DNA of 64,000 bases from Cetobacterium somerae (GTDB lineage Bacteria > Fusobacteriota > Fusobacteriia > Fusobacteriales > Fusobacteriaceae): NCBI RefSeq assembly GCF_022430525.1, contig NZ_CP092519.1, positions 372,001 through 436,000 on the forward strand. Reading direction: 5' to 3'. The notes beneath the pieces are model-generated. The model did no database searches. It was given only the letters and a program-made list of their open reading frames with translations, and was not told the origin of the DNA. This document shows positions 17,658 through 26,122 of this stretch, one piece after another (the first letter of the stretch is position 1; each line of letters starts with the position of its first letter). A program made the position numbers and the translations under genes.

Positions 17658-18581
17658 TTAAAAAAGTTCAGCAATCATGCATCGTACGGATCCACCACCA
17701 TAAGTTTCAATGGTAGAAATATCTGAATAAATAATTTCAGAACTTTTTTTAATTACATCGATTTGTTCTTTTGTAAAGCCTTCAAAGGCTGATTTAGACA
17801 TAAGTGTATAACATTTTCCCTGAGAGTTTTTTAATTCTAAAACATTTCCACAAAATTTTAAAACTTGATTAAGGGATATATCAATAATCTCCTTTTTTGA
17901 ATTTAAAATAGAGTTTTTTAAATTTTCTCTTTCTTTTAAATTAGGAATAGATTCTAGACAAACTACAACAAAATTTTCAGTGACCCCCATCATGACATTG
18001 GTATGGTAAATAGGAGTTTCTTTATTGTTGAAATTTTGTGTTGAGTGAAACTTTAACGATCTATAGTTAGTTAATTTACAAAACTCTTCTAAAACATCTT
18101 CGTTTGCTCTAGGAGAAAGGGAACAATAGGCGATTTTATTGACTCTATCTAAAACTAACGCTCCTGTTCCTTCTAAAAATTTTTTTTCGTTTTCAAAAGA
18201 TGTCAAATCTATAATATTAATAGACTCGTTTTCATAAATTTTTTTTAAACTAGGTAGAAATTTAACTCTTTCTAATCGTCTATTTTCTGCAAACATAGGG
18301 TAGACAATAAGAGTATTGTTTTGGTGAGAACTAAACCAATTATTTGGAAAAATACTATCAGGAGTATATGGAGTGGACGTATCTTGAATAACGTCCACTT
18401 CAATTCCAACATTTTTTATTTTATTAACAAGAGTATCAAACTCATTCAATGCTTTTTTTTCTACAAGTTCTGGATTTTCTTCAAGATTTTTTTGATAAGC
18501 GTTATTAACTGCAGTTTGAGCATTATAATAAAACTTAACAGGTTTAATCATTAGAACCTTACTTGTTATTTGACTGTTCAT
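17658..18581 (-). CDS. ctlX: citrulline-utilisation hydrolase (CtlX-type, amidinotransferase fold)
   Basis: A 307-residue protein of the amidinotransferase/arginine-deiminase superfamily. The motifs PDSIFPNNWFS, FLEGTGALVLDR, IYHTNVMMGV and the C-terminal GGGSVRCMIAE with the nucleophile cysteine are all present. CtlX proteins hydrolyse the ureido group of citrulline to give ornithine. The start at 18581 fits homologues (MNSQITSKVLMIKPV); an ATG nine bases upstream is possible. It sits 18 bases downstream of an antiporter gene and in the same operon as an Orn/Lys/Arg decarboxylase, which suggests citrulline to ornithine to putrescine. A true arginine deiminase or other guanidino hydrolase remains possible. 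Confidence 0.8.
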   Translation of the reverse strand: MNSQITSKVLMIKPVKFYYNAQTAVNNAYQKNLEENPELVEKKALNEFDTLVNKIKNVGIEVDVIQDTSTPYTPDSIFPNNWFSSHQNNTLIVYPMFAENRRLERVKFLPSLKKIYENESINIIDLTSFENEKKFLEGTGALVLDRVNKIAYCSLSPRANEDVLEEFCKLTNYRSLKFHSTQNFNNKETPIYHTNVMMGVTENFVVVCLESIPNLKERENLKNSILNSKKEIIDISLNQVLKFCGNVLELKNSQGKCYTLMSKSAFEGFTKEQIDVIKKSSEIIYSDISTIETYGGGSVRCMIAELF

Positions 18582-18599
18582 TATACTCATCTCTTTTCA

Positions 18600-20063
18600 T
18601 TAACCTAATAGAGCTTTATAGTTCATGATTAAATAGATTAATCCTAAAATTCCTAATATGAATAAAACTATAGAGAAAACTTTTTCTTCTTTATTGAATT
18701 CAGGATTACTAGGATCAAACTCTTTTCTTGCTTTCATAAAGAATGGAATACCAATAGCATATATAACTGCAGCTAAAAGCATATAATTTAAACCAGCTGC
18801 ATAAACTAACCATAAACCATAAATTGTTCCTAAAAGTCCTGTAATTTCTGCATTTTTTCTACTTGCAAAGATATTAGTAGGATAGTTGTCATTTTTAGCA
18901 GCAATTTTCCATAAATATGCAGTACAAACGATATAACAAGGTAAAACCATTACTCCTGTAATACTTAGCATTAAATTCCATGCATTATTAGAGAAATATA
19001 CAACAATCATAGTTATTTGCATAATTATACTAGAAATAAGTAAAGAGAATGATGGAGAATCATTTTTGTTTACTTTAGCAAAAGCTTTTGGGAATGTTTT
19101 TCCTTTAGCTGCGGCAAATGGTAATTCTGCAAGCATAATAGTCCAAACAAGCCAAGAACTTAATATAGCTATCATAACTCCAATATTCATTAACCAATCT
19201 CCCCATTGACCAACAATTCCACCTAAAACAGCTGCAGTTGATGGAGCAGCCATATTTGAAAGTTGACCTTGAGAATAATGTCCAAGAGGAAGTAAAGATA
19301 ATAAAACATAAAGAATTAAACATCCTAAGAATCCTAAAAGAGTTGCTTTACCAACTTCAGCCTGATCTTTTGCTCTATCCGACACAACAACAGCACCTTC
19401 GATTCCAATAAATACCCAAAGAGTTACAAGCATTGTACCCTTAACTTGACTCAAAAGACTACCAAGAGGTTTATCAGAAAGAGTTGTAATAGTATCTGTA
19501 CCCCAGAAGTTAGTGAAGAAGAAACCAACTTTAAAGAAGAAAGCTGTAATAAGTAGGAACAGTACAATTGGAACTAATTTACCAATAGTACCTATTGTAT
19601 TTAACGAAGTTGCTCCTTTAACACCAGCTAAAACAATAAAGTAAATAATCCAAATAACTAAAGAACCACCTATAACAGAGTTAAAATTATTTCCTCCAGT
19701 AAAGTAACCTGGAAAAAAATAATCCAAAGAATCCATTAATAAAACTGCATAACCAATATTAGCAAAACAGTTACAGATCCAATAACCCCAAGCCATAAGG
19801 AAACCAGTGAAATTTCCAAATCCAAGTTCACCATATGCATAGATTCCTGTTGTTGCATCAGGTCTAGCTTCTGCTAGAATTCTAAATGTATTAGCAACAA
19901 ACCACATACCTACTCCCGTTATAACCCATGCAATAGTAATTGCTCCAGCACCAGCAGATTGAGCCATATTTTGAGGTAGATTGAATACTCCACCACCAAT
20001 CATAGCACTAATAACAACGGCAGTAAGAGCTACTAAACCAAGTTTTTTGTTATCATCAGCCAT
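18600..20063 (-). CDS. APC-family arginine/ornithine-type antiporter
   Basis: A 487-residue membrane protein with 12-13 helices. The signature AMIGGGVFNLPQNMAQSAGAGA near the N-terminus and GTMLVTLWVFIGIEGAVV in the middle identify it as a basic amino acid/polyamine antiporter of the ArcD group. It follows the Orn/Lys/Arg decarboxylase gene by 18 bases, so it probably exchanges that enzyme's substrate for its amine product. It is clearly homologous to the antiporter at the operon's end (shared GIEGAVVVSD and KVNKND segments), pointing to duplication with division of labour. The substrate is inferred. Confidence 0.85.
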   Translation of the reverse strand: MADDNKKLGLVALTAVVISAMIGGGVFNLPQNMAQSAGAGAITIAWVITGVGMWFVANTFRILAEARPDATTGIYAYGELGFGNFTGFLMAWGYWICNCFANIGYAVLLMDSLDYFFPGYFTGGNNFNSVIGGSLVIWIIYFIVLAGVKGATSLNTIGTIGKLVPIVLFLLITAFFFKVGFFFTNFWGTDTITTLSDKPLGSLLSQVKGTMLVTLWVFIGIEGAVVVSDRAKDQAEVGKATLLGFLGCLILYVLLSLLPLGHYSQGQLSNMAAPSTAAVLGGIVGQWGDWLMNIGVMIAILSSWLVWTIMLAELPFAAAKGKTFPKAFAKVNKNDSPSFSLLISSIIMQITMIVVYFSNNAWNLMLSITGVMVLPCYIVCTAYLWKIAAKNDNYPTNIFASRKNAEITGLLGTIYGLWLVYAAGLNYMLLAAVIYAIGIPFFMKARKEFDPSNPEFNKEEKVFSIVLFILGILGLIYLIMNYKALLG

Positions 20064-20081
20064 TTTAAACCCTCCTTAAAA

Positions 20082-22337
20082 TTAATTTTTTATAACCATT
20101 GTGTGGAATCTTCTGATTCCATCGTTATCAACAAAAGCTTCAATTCCATGTATATCACTAAAATATCCAGGGAATATTCTTTCAAATTCTTCTCTAGCTA
20201 AAAGAAAATCTAAAATAGGTTTAGAAATTTCATCTATTTTTTCTCCACCCATTAATACAGGGATTCCTGGAGGATATGGAACAACAATAACTCCAGCGAC
20301 CCTATTCATACAATCTTTTATAGGTAAATGCTCAATATTTCCTCTAAAAACTTCTCTAGAAGCTTCAGCAGGCGTTAGTTCTTGTTTAGGAATAATTTGG
20401 AATGCTTTATCCATAAGCTCTAAAAGTTTTGATTCGATAATGTATTTGTGCATATCTAAACAATGATCTTTTAATCCTTTAGTGCTATATTTTTCAGGAT
20501 AAGAATTAACTAATTCTGGAAAAATTTCAATAAGAGGAGTATTTTTGTCAAAATCTTTTTTAAAGTCCATTAAAACTTTGATAAGAGCTTCTTGTTTTGT
20601 AATAGTTGTACCTATAGAGTGAAGAAATAACAGAGAGTAAGTATCTGTTTTTTCATTAACTACTCCTTTATCAATAATATAATTACTTAAAATAGAAGCA
20701 GGAATACCAATCTCTTCATAATTACCATCAATATTTAAACCAGGACATTTTAATGTTAACTTGATTGGATCTAACATAACGTAGTCTTTTTCGATATCGT
20801 TAAATCCATGCCAATTATTAGAAGAGTCTAATGTCCAACAGTTTTGATTTTCTAATAAATATTTATCAGGAACATCCTCAAAATTAGTTAATACACCATT
20901 GTATGAAACTTTTTCTGGTTGCCATAAAGAGAAAAACCATTGATTAAAACTAGCATATTCTTTATTTAATTGAGCAATTCTTTTTCTAAAATGAATTGCA
21001 TTTAAAATAGTTTCATCCATAAGCTCTTTACCAGAAAAATCCATCATAGCAGTTGATACATCTAAAGATGCAATCATACTATATTGTGGCGATGTAGATC
21101 CATACATTAAGTATGCTTCGTCAAATACGACAAAATCAACCTTATCTTTAGTACCATCTTTAACATGAAGCATAGAAGCTTGAGAAAATGCTCCTAATAA
21201 TTTATGTGTAGAATGTGATGCAAATATTGGAGGATGTTCAATAAAATTATCAGATTCAGTCATGGCGTAGTGATTTTTGTATATAGGGTGGAATTTAGCG
21301 TAAGCATACCAGGCTTCATCAAAATGAAGATTTTCAACGTTATTATTTAAAGTTTCTTTGATTTTATTGACATTATAACAAAGACCATCGTAAGTTGAAT
21401 TTGTTAATGCAGACATTTTAATTTTTTGTTTTTTCTGTTCAGCAGTTAGCTTTGAGTTCTCAGCAATCATTGTATCGATGTATTCTTTTGTAAATTCGTT
21501 TAATTTAACAGGACCAATGATACCAAGACTATTTCTTCTAGGAATCATATACATAGGAATAGCTTCTGTTATAACCATACCGTAATTAAGAGATTTATGA
21601 CAGTTTCTATCAACAAAAGCTAAGTTGTCTTTAGTAACTCTACCTTTCCAAATTACCTGATTAACTGAACTTGTTCCATTTAAAATATAATATGTTTTAT
21701 CAGCTGAAAAGACTCTAGCTGAATTGTTTTCGGCATCTTTAACAGGTCCTTCATCATCTAAAAGAGATCCCAATTCAGGAACAGATATAGACAAATCTGC
21801 TCGAAGAGTATTTTCTCCATAAAAATCTAACATCATTTTACCAATAGGATTAGTCATAAACATAAGACCACCAGCATGTCCAGGTGTATGCCAAGGATAT
21901 TTAAATTTTTGTGTATAATCCATTAATTCACCGAAAAAAATAGGTTTTATAGATTTAATATATTTTTCAAATTCTATTTCTAATTGACCTGTTAAAAAAG
22001 GGATACTATCTTCAAAAATATTCATTACAAGATTTATTGAATTTAAAACTTGTAAAGGTATCGTTGAAGAATCTTTTTCTGTTAATACAATAATAGGAAT
22101 TTTTGGATTTGTTTTTCTAACAAATTTAACTAATTCCTCTAGATTTTCATCTGAATTTAAAACAACTCCAATAAGAGCTTTGTTAGATGAATAAACTCTT
22201 TTAAAATCAGTTTTATTGTCAACAAAAGAAGTAGCGAAAGATTCTAAAAGGGTGTCTAATTGCTTAGAAGACTCGTAAGTTGAATCTAATTCATGAAAAA
22301 CTAACAAGGACCAATTTAAATAATCAATAGACTTCAT
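20082..22337 (-). CDS. Orn/Lys/Arg decarboxylase (PLP fold type I, biodegradative)
   Basis: A 751-residue PLP-dependent decarboxylase. The N-terminal wing domain (about 1-125) is followed by the PLP domain. The cofactor lysine lies in ASHSTHKLLGAFSQAS (about residue 378) with the upstream FDEAWYAYAKF strand; the C-terminal domain contains VPYPPGIPVLMGGE. The size and architecture match acid-inducible arginine, ornithine and lysine decarboxylases (AdiA/SpeF/CadA group), which take up protons in the cytoplasm. The sequence alone does not settle the substrate; the neighbouring CtlX makes ornithine a good candidate and arginine the main alternative. It is the first gene of the five-gene operon. 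Confidence 0.87.
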   Translation of the reverse strand: MKSIDYLNWSLLVFHELDSTYESSKQLDTLLESFATSFVDNKTDFKRVYSSNKALIGVVLNSDENLEELVKFVRKTNPKIPIIVLTEKDSSTIPLQVLNSINLVMNIFEDSIPFLTGQLEIEFEKYIKSIKPIFFGELMDYTQKFKYPWHTPGHAGGLMFMTNPIGKMMLDFYGENTLRADLSISVPELGSLLDDEGPVKDAENNSARVFSADKTYYILNGTSSVNQVIWKGRVTKDNLAFVDRNCHKSLNYGMVITEAIPMYMIPRRNSLGIIGPVKLNEFTKEYIDTMIAENSKLTAEQKKQKIKMSALTNSTYDGLCYNVNKIKETLNNNVENLHFDEAWYAYAKFHPIYKNHYAMTESDNFIEHPPIFASHSTHKLLGAFSQASMLHVKDGTKDKVDFVVFDEAYLMYGSTSPQYSMIASLDVSTAMMDFSGKELMDETILNAIHFRKRIAQLNKEYASFNQWFFSLWQPEKVSYNGVLTNFEDVPDKYLLENQNCWTLDSSNNWHGFNDIEKDYVMLDPIKLTLKCPGLNIDGNYEEIGIPASILSNYIIDKGVVNEKTDTYSLLFLHSIGTTITKQEALIKVLMDFKKDFDKNTPLIEIFPELVNSYPEKYSTKGLKDHCLDMHKYIIESKLLELMDKAFQIIPKQELTPAEASREVFRGNIEHLPIKDCMNRVAGVIVVPYPPGIPVLMGGEKIDEISKPILDFLLAREEFERIFPGYFSDIHGIEAFVDNDGIRRFHTMVIKN

Positions 22338-22388
22338 AATAAAAACCTCCTTAATTGGTAGAACAAAAATTAACTCACGATATTGTTA

Positions 22389-22408
22389 AAAAAAAAAGGG
22401 GTGTTTCC
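22389..22408 (-). terminator. weak terminator-like hairpin between FUSC gene and decarboxylase operon
   Basis: On the minus strand AAAGG pairs with CCTTT around an AAACACC loop, followed by about ten T. The stem is only five pairs, so partial termination at best. Confidence 0.35.
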
Positions 22409-22409
22409 T

Positions 22410-23372
22410 TTAAAAAATATTTTTTATTCTTATATTGATAAGTTCTTTTATATTTTCTATAAGTAAGAAATAAGTTGCTTTGTTTTCAATGTTTAAATTA
22501 TTTTCATCAATTTCTTTTTTAAACTTATCTTCAGAGCGTTTTATTTTATTTAAAAGAATATTGTAAGTGTAATTATTTGAACTTAGTGTGGCTAAATCTT
22601 TTAAAATTATAGCTAACTCAGATGTTATTGAGATGTTTGTGGAGATTTTGTTAAAGCACTCTCTAATTTTTAAAAGAGTTAGATATTCTGAAAATTTTAA
22701 AGAGTAATTTTTAGAAATATCAACTTTTTTAAAAAATAATTTATTATCTTTTTCCATTTCGACTAGTTGTTTACAGTCATCTAGATTAATTTTAAGTTCT
22801 TCAAAAAGTTCGTCTTGTTTCAATGAAACGGCTTTGTATTTTAAAGCTTTAGCAAAATCAAAAATAATATCTTTCATTATAGAATCAATTTTTTCTAGTT
22901 GAGAAATAATTTCATTGTTTTGACTAGGCATATATAGATTGGAAACTATAGCACAGAGAACTCCAACCAATAAAAGAATATATTGATCTAAAACAAATAT
23001 TAAAGATACATTTTCATCGAGTAAAAAATGTGTAGCTAAAACAATATTCGTAAAAAATCCTTGCATTAAATTAAAACGAATACAAAGAGGCATAAAAATA
23101 GCTGTAAAAATAACTAAAGAAATAGGGTTAAATTTAAAAATTTTAATAATTGTGGCAGATAAAATCAATCCAAAAGATGCAGCTAAAACTCTTTCAAAAG
23201 AACTTCTTAGAGATGCTTTTCGTGTGCTTTCTAAACTTAGAATACAAATTGTAGCTGCAGAGTATTTATATTCTAAAGAGAAGTATTGAGCAATGAGAAC
23301 AGCTACATATGGACCAATCATATTTTTTAAAACTTTATGTTTGTCATAAGTGCTTAGTTTATCAAAAATCAT
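22410..23372 (-). CDS. FUSC/aromatic acid exporter-type membrane protein
   Basis: A 320-residue protein. The first 150 residues form about five closely packed helices with the IGPYVAVLIAQYFSLEY and TRKASLRSSFERVLAASFG segments typical of the aromatic-acid exporter/FUSC (DUF939-like) family. The C-terminal half is soluble and helical with coiled-coil character. Members are proposed exporters of aromatic or organic acids; substrate unknown here. It is encoded upstream of the decarboxylase operon on the same strand, with only a weak hairpin between them. Confidence 0.75.
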   Translation of the reverse strand: MIFDKLSTYDKHKVLKNMIGPYVAVLIAQYFSLEYKYSAATICILSLESTRKASLRSSFERVLAASFGLILSATIIKIFKFNPISLVIFTAIFMPLCIRFNLMQGFFTNIVLATHFLLDENVSLIFVLDQYILLLVGVLCAIVSNLYMPSQNNEIISQLEKIDSIMKDIIFDFAKALKYKAVSLKQDELFEELKINLDDCKQLVEMEKDNKLFFKKVDISKNYSLKFSEYLTLLKIRECFNKISTNISITSELAIILKDLATLSSNNYTYNILLNKIKRSEDKFKKEIDENNLNIENKATYFLLIENIKELINIRIKNIF

Positions 23373-23575
23373 AAAATATCCTCCAAAAATAAGATTAATT
23401 TATTATAAGAATTATTCAATAGAAAAATAAAAAATCCTCTATAAAACTAAAACTAAAAATATATTTTCAAAAAAATATATTTAGAAAAAATAATTTATTT
23501 TTTTCTTGATTTTTTTGATTTTTAAATATATAATTTATTTTGTAAAAATAAGATGTTTATAAGGAGTGAATTGAA

Positions 23576-24847
23576 ATGAAAAAGTTGAGTTTGACAAATA
23601 AGATTTTTATATCATTGATTTTAGGAGTGATAAGTGGATTATTATTATATCCATTTAGAAACGATTTGATAGTGAAAAAATATATAATAGACTTTTTCTT
23701 TAACTTCTTAGGAACAGGATTTATAAGAGCTATAAGAATGATTGTAGTTCCATTAGTATTTTGTTCTTTAACTGTGGGAGCAGCAGGTGTTGAAGATATA
23801 AAAAAATTAGGGAGAGTAGGGATAAAAACTTTAGCTTTTTATCTAGGAACTACAGCAGTAGCAATAACTTTAGCTTTAGGAGTTGGGTCTCTTATAAATC
23901 CAGGAAAAGGAGTTGTTTTATCTCAAATTGCAACAAGTAATGTTTCAGTAAATGAAACAAAACCATTTATAGATATATTATTAGGAATGATACCGATAAA
24001 TCCAATAGAAGCTTTAGCTAAAGGAGATATGTTGCAGATAATCGTATTTGCGATTTTATGTGGTGTTGGTATGGCTATATTAGGAGATAAGGTTTCTACA
24101 GTTAGAAAGGGAATGGAAGAGTTAAATAATTTAGTGTTAAAATTAGTTGATATTATAATGCAATTGGCTCCATTTGGGGTATATGGATTGATTGGAAAAA
24201 CATTTGCAACACTAGGATATACAGCAATGTTACCTTTACTAAAATATTTTATAGGTGTAATTATTGTTCTGTTATTACATTATCTAATAACATATCAGAG
24301 TTTATTGATTTTTGTAGCTAAATATAATCCGATTAAATTTTTAAAGAAATTTTCAGGACCAATGATGGTAGCATTTTCAACTTCTTCAAGTAGTGCAACT
24401 TTGCCATCTTCTATGGAAACAATGCAAGATGAGTTTGGAGTATCTAAAACAATATCTTCATTTACACTTCCTTTAGGAAGTACAATAAATATGGATGGAA
24501 CAGCAATAATGCAAGGTGTTGCAACAATATTTATAGCTCAAATCTATGGAGTTAACTTAACAATGGGAGATTTTGTAACAGTAATTATAACAGCTACATT
24601 AGCATCAATAGGAACTGCAGGAGTTCCTGGAGTTGGAGTAATAATGTTGGGGATGGTATTACAGCAAGTGGGATTACCATTAGAAGGAATGGCTCTTGTA
24701 ATGGGAATAGATAGATTTGTAGATATGTTTAGAACGACTGTTAATATAACAGGTGACGCAGTTTGTACACTGATTGTAGCAAGAACAGAGGGGGAATTAA
24801 AAGGAGAAGAGGTAGCTACATCAGTTAAAAAGAATAAACTAGCTTAA
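23576..24847 (+). CDS. dicarboxylate/amino acid:cation symporter (DAACS family)
   Basis: A 423-residue glutamate/aspartate or dicarboxylate symporter. The family hallmarks are present: the serine-rich AFSTSSSSATLP hairpin, the NMDGTAIMQG helix and the GTAGVPGVGVIML re-entrant loop, plus DRFVDMFRTTVNITGD near the C-terminus. It moves substrate with Na+ or H+ across the inner membrane. It is a single-gene unit with a ribosome site AAGGAG and a strong terminator. Substrate (glutamate, aspartate, serine or C4-dicarboxylate) cannot be assigned. Confidence 0.92.
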   Translation: MKKLSLTNKIFISLILGVISGLLLYPFRNDLIVKKYIIDFFFNFLGTGFIRAIRMIVVPLVFCSLTVGAAGVEDIKKLGRVGIKTLAFYLGTTAVAITLALGVGSLINPGKGVVLSQIATSNVSVNETKPFIDILLGMIPINPIEALAKGDMLQIIVFAILCGVGMAILGDKVSTVRKGMEELNNLVLKLVDIIMQLAPFGVYGLIGKTFATLGYTAMLPLLKYFIGVIIVLLLHYLITYQSLLIFVAKYNPIKFLKKFSGPMMVAFSTSSSSATLPSSMETMQDEFGVSKTISSFTLPLGSTINMDGTAIMQGVATIFIAQIYGVNLTMGDFVTVIITATLASIGTAGVPGVGVIMLGMVLQQVGLPLEGMALVMGIDRFVDMFRTTVNITGDAVCTLIVARTEGELKGEEVATSVKKNKLA

Positions 24848-24856
24848 TATTAGAAT

Positions 24857-24888
24857 AAAAAAGATACCCATTAATAGGTATCTTTTTT
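24857..24888. terminator. bidirectional terminator
   Basis: AAAAAAGATACC/GGTATCTTTTTT stem between the convergent symporter and pseudouridine synthase genes. Confidence 0.85.
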
Positions 24889-24906
24889 ATTTATTGTAAT
24901 CTAAAA

Positions 24907-25779
24907 TTAGTTTGCTATATGGAGAATCTCTTTGAAATCTTCAGGTAAGGGTGCTTCAACTTGAATTTTTTCACCATTTTCAACATCAGTGAAAATTAGT
25001 TTAAATGCATGAAGAAGTTGTCTTTTAGCTCTAATATCATCACCACCATAAAGTTCATCTCCTAAAATAGGATATCCTACTAAAGACATGTGAGCACGAA
25101 TTTGGTGAGTTCTACCAGTGAAAAGTTTTAATTCAATTAAAGTTAAATCCTCATTTGGAAAACGCTCTAAAACTTTCATATAAGTTTTAGCAGTTTGGCC
25201 ACCATTTTCAGGAGTCATCTCTTTACGTCTAAGTTCATCTCCCTCTTTACCAATAGGAATTTCAATCATCATTTCATCTTCTTTAACAATACCTTTAACA
25301 ATAGCTTGATAAAATTTAGAAACTTTTTCTTTATCGCTTTGTAAAAAAGCTTGCGTATAAGCATTTTTAGCTACGACAATTAATCCAGAGGTATTCATAT
25401 CTAAACGATTAAAAAATCTAGGAGGTTGAATTTTTCCAGTTTGTTCTTGGAGATAGTGAACAACACCATTAGCTAGAGTTAAATCTGTTTTTTTAGTAGT
25501 TGGATGAACAACTAAATAAGGATCTTTGTCAATAATAAGTAAATTTTTATCTTCATATATTACTTTTAAGTCCATTTGAATAGATCTAATTCCAACTTCC
25601 TTTTCTTTTTCTTTAACTAAAAGTCTCGCATTTTTTTTAACTTGCTTTGTAGTTTTAGTTCTTTTTCCGTTTAAATATACTTCAACATTTCTAATTCCTC
25701 TTCCAGAGTACCCTTTTTCTCTAAGGTATTGAGAAATTTTCATATTGTGAAATTCGGGTTCGACAACAAATTTTTTCAT
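24907..25779 (-). CDS. RluA-family pseudouridine synthase
   Basis: A 290-residue enzyme that isomerises uridine in structured RNA. The catalytic block is RFFNRLDMNTSGLIVVAKN (Asp in RLD). The C-terminal TGRTHQIRAHMSLVGYPILGDELYGG block is typical. The N-terminal region (about 1-65) is an S4-like RNA-binding domain, with KISQYLREKGYSGRGIRNVEVYLNGKR. Which rRNA position it modifies is not evident. Another family member (RluD-like) lies at 50.4 kb. Confidence 0.9.
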   Translation of the reverse strand: MKKFVVEPEFHNMKISQYLREKGYSGRGIRNVEVYLNGKRTKTTKQVKKNARLLVKEKEKEVGIRSIQMDLKVIYEDKNLLIIDKDPYLVVHPTTKKTDLTLANGVVHYLQEQTGKIQPPRFFNRLDMNTSGLIVVAKNAYTQAFLQSDKEKVSKFYQAIVKGIVKEDEMMIEIPIGKEGDELRRKEMTPENGGQTAKTYMKVLERFPNEDLTLIELKLFTGRTHQIRAHMSLVGYPILGDELYGGDDIRAKRQLLHAFKLIFTDVENGEKIQVEAPLPEDFKEILHIAN

Positions 25780-25877
25780 ATTTCCACCTTTAAAATTTAT
25801 ATTATTTTATAATATTTTATAATGAAATTCAGAAAAAAACAATCTTTTGATTTTAAAGTGACAAAAAAATGATCGTT

Positions 25878-25909
25878 ACAACACTAGTGTATAAGTATAC
25901 TAGTGTTGT
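25878..25909. repeat. 11-bp inverted repeat, possible operator
   Basis: ACAACACTAGT (25878-25888) and its exact complement ACTAGTGTTGT (25899-25909) flank a 10-base spacer. No T-run follows, so it is not a simple terminator. It lies 245 bases upstream of asrA and 99 bases from the divergent pseudouridine synthase gene. Confidence 0.6.
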
Positions 25910-26011
25910 ATAAAATTAGAATTTGAAAGGGGATTCAAAAGTAGAAACTTTAGTAAAAAAATAAAGAAATTAAAGTATGACCAAATACTTTTCGACTAAA
26001 AATTCAAATTT

Positions 26012-26043
26012 AACCAATTAATAAAAAACGGTAATTAATGGTT
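26012..26043. promoter_or_regulatory. imperfect dyad abutting the asrA -35
   Basis: AACCAATTAAT (26012-26022) and ATTAATGGTT (26034-26043) are complementary apart from one extra base. The right arm runs into the -35 at 26042-26047. The location suits a repressor or activator site for asrABC; the protein is unknown. Confidence 0.4.
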
Positions 26044-26070
26044 TACAAAAAAACATAAAGGTTGTAATAT
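26042..26070 (+). promoter_or_regulatory. asrA promoter (TTTACA-N17-TAATAT)
   Basis: The -35 is at 26042-26047 and the -10 at 26065-26070 with 17-base spacing. Confidence 0.6.
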
Positions 26071-26122
26071 AAACACATAATGAATTGAATAAAAATTCAA
26101 ATAACAGGGAGGCAAAGTAAGA

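Larger units (their letters stand above)
25780..26122. promoter_or_regulatory. regulatory region upstream of asrABC
   Basis: This 343-base gap has no ORF. It contains a perfect 11-bp-arm inverted repeat (25878-25909), a second imperfect inverted repeat (26012-26043) and a promoter TTTACA-N17-TAATAT (26042-26070). The promoter is about 50 bases upstream of asrA, which has a GGGAGG ribosome site. Confidence 0.7.
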
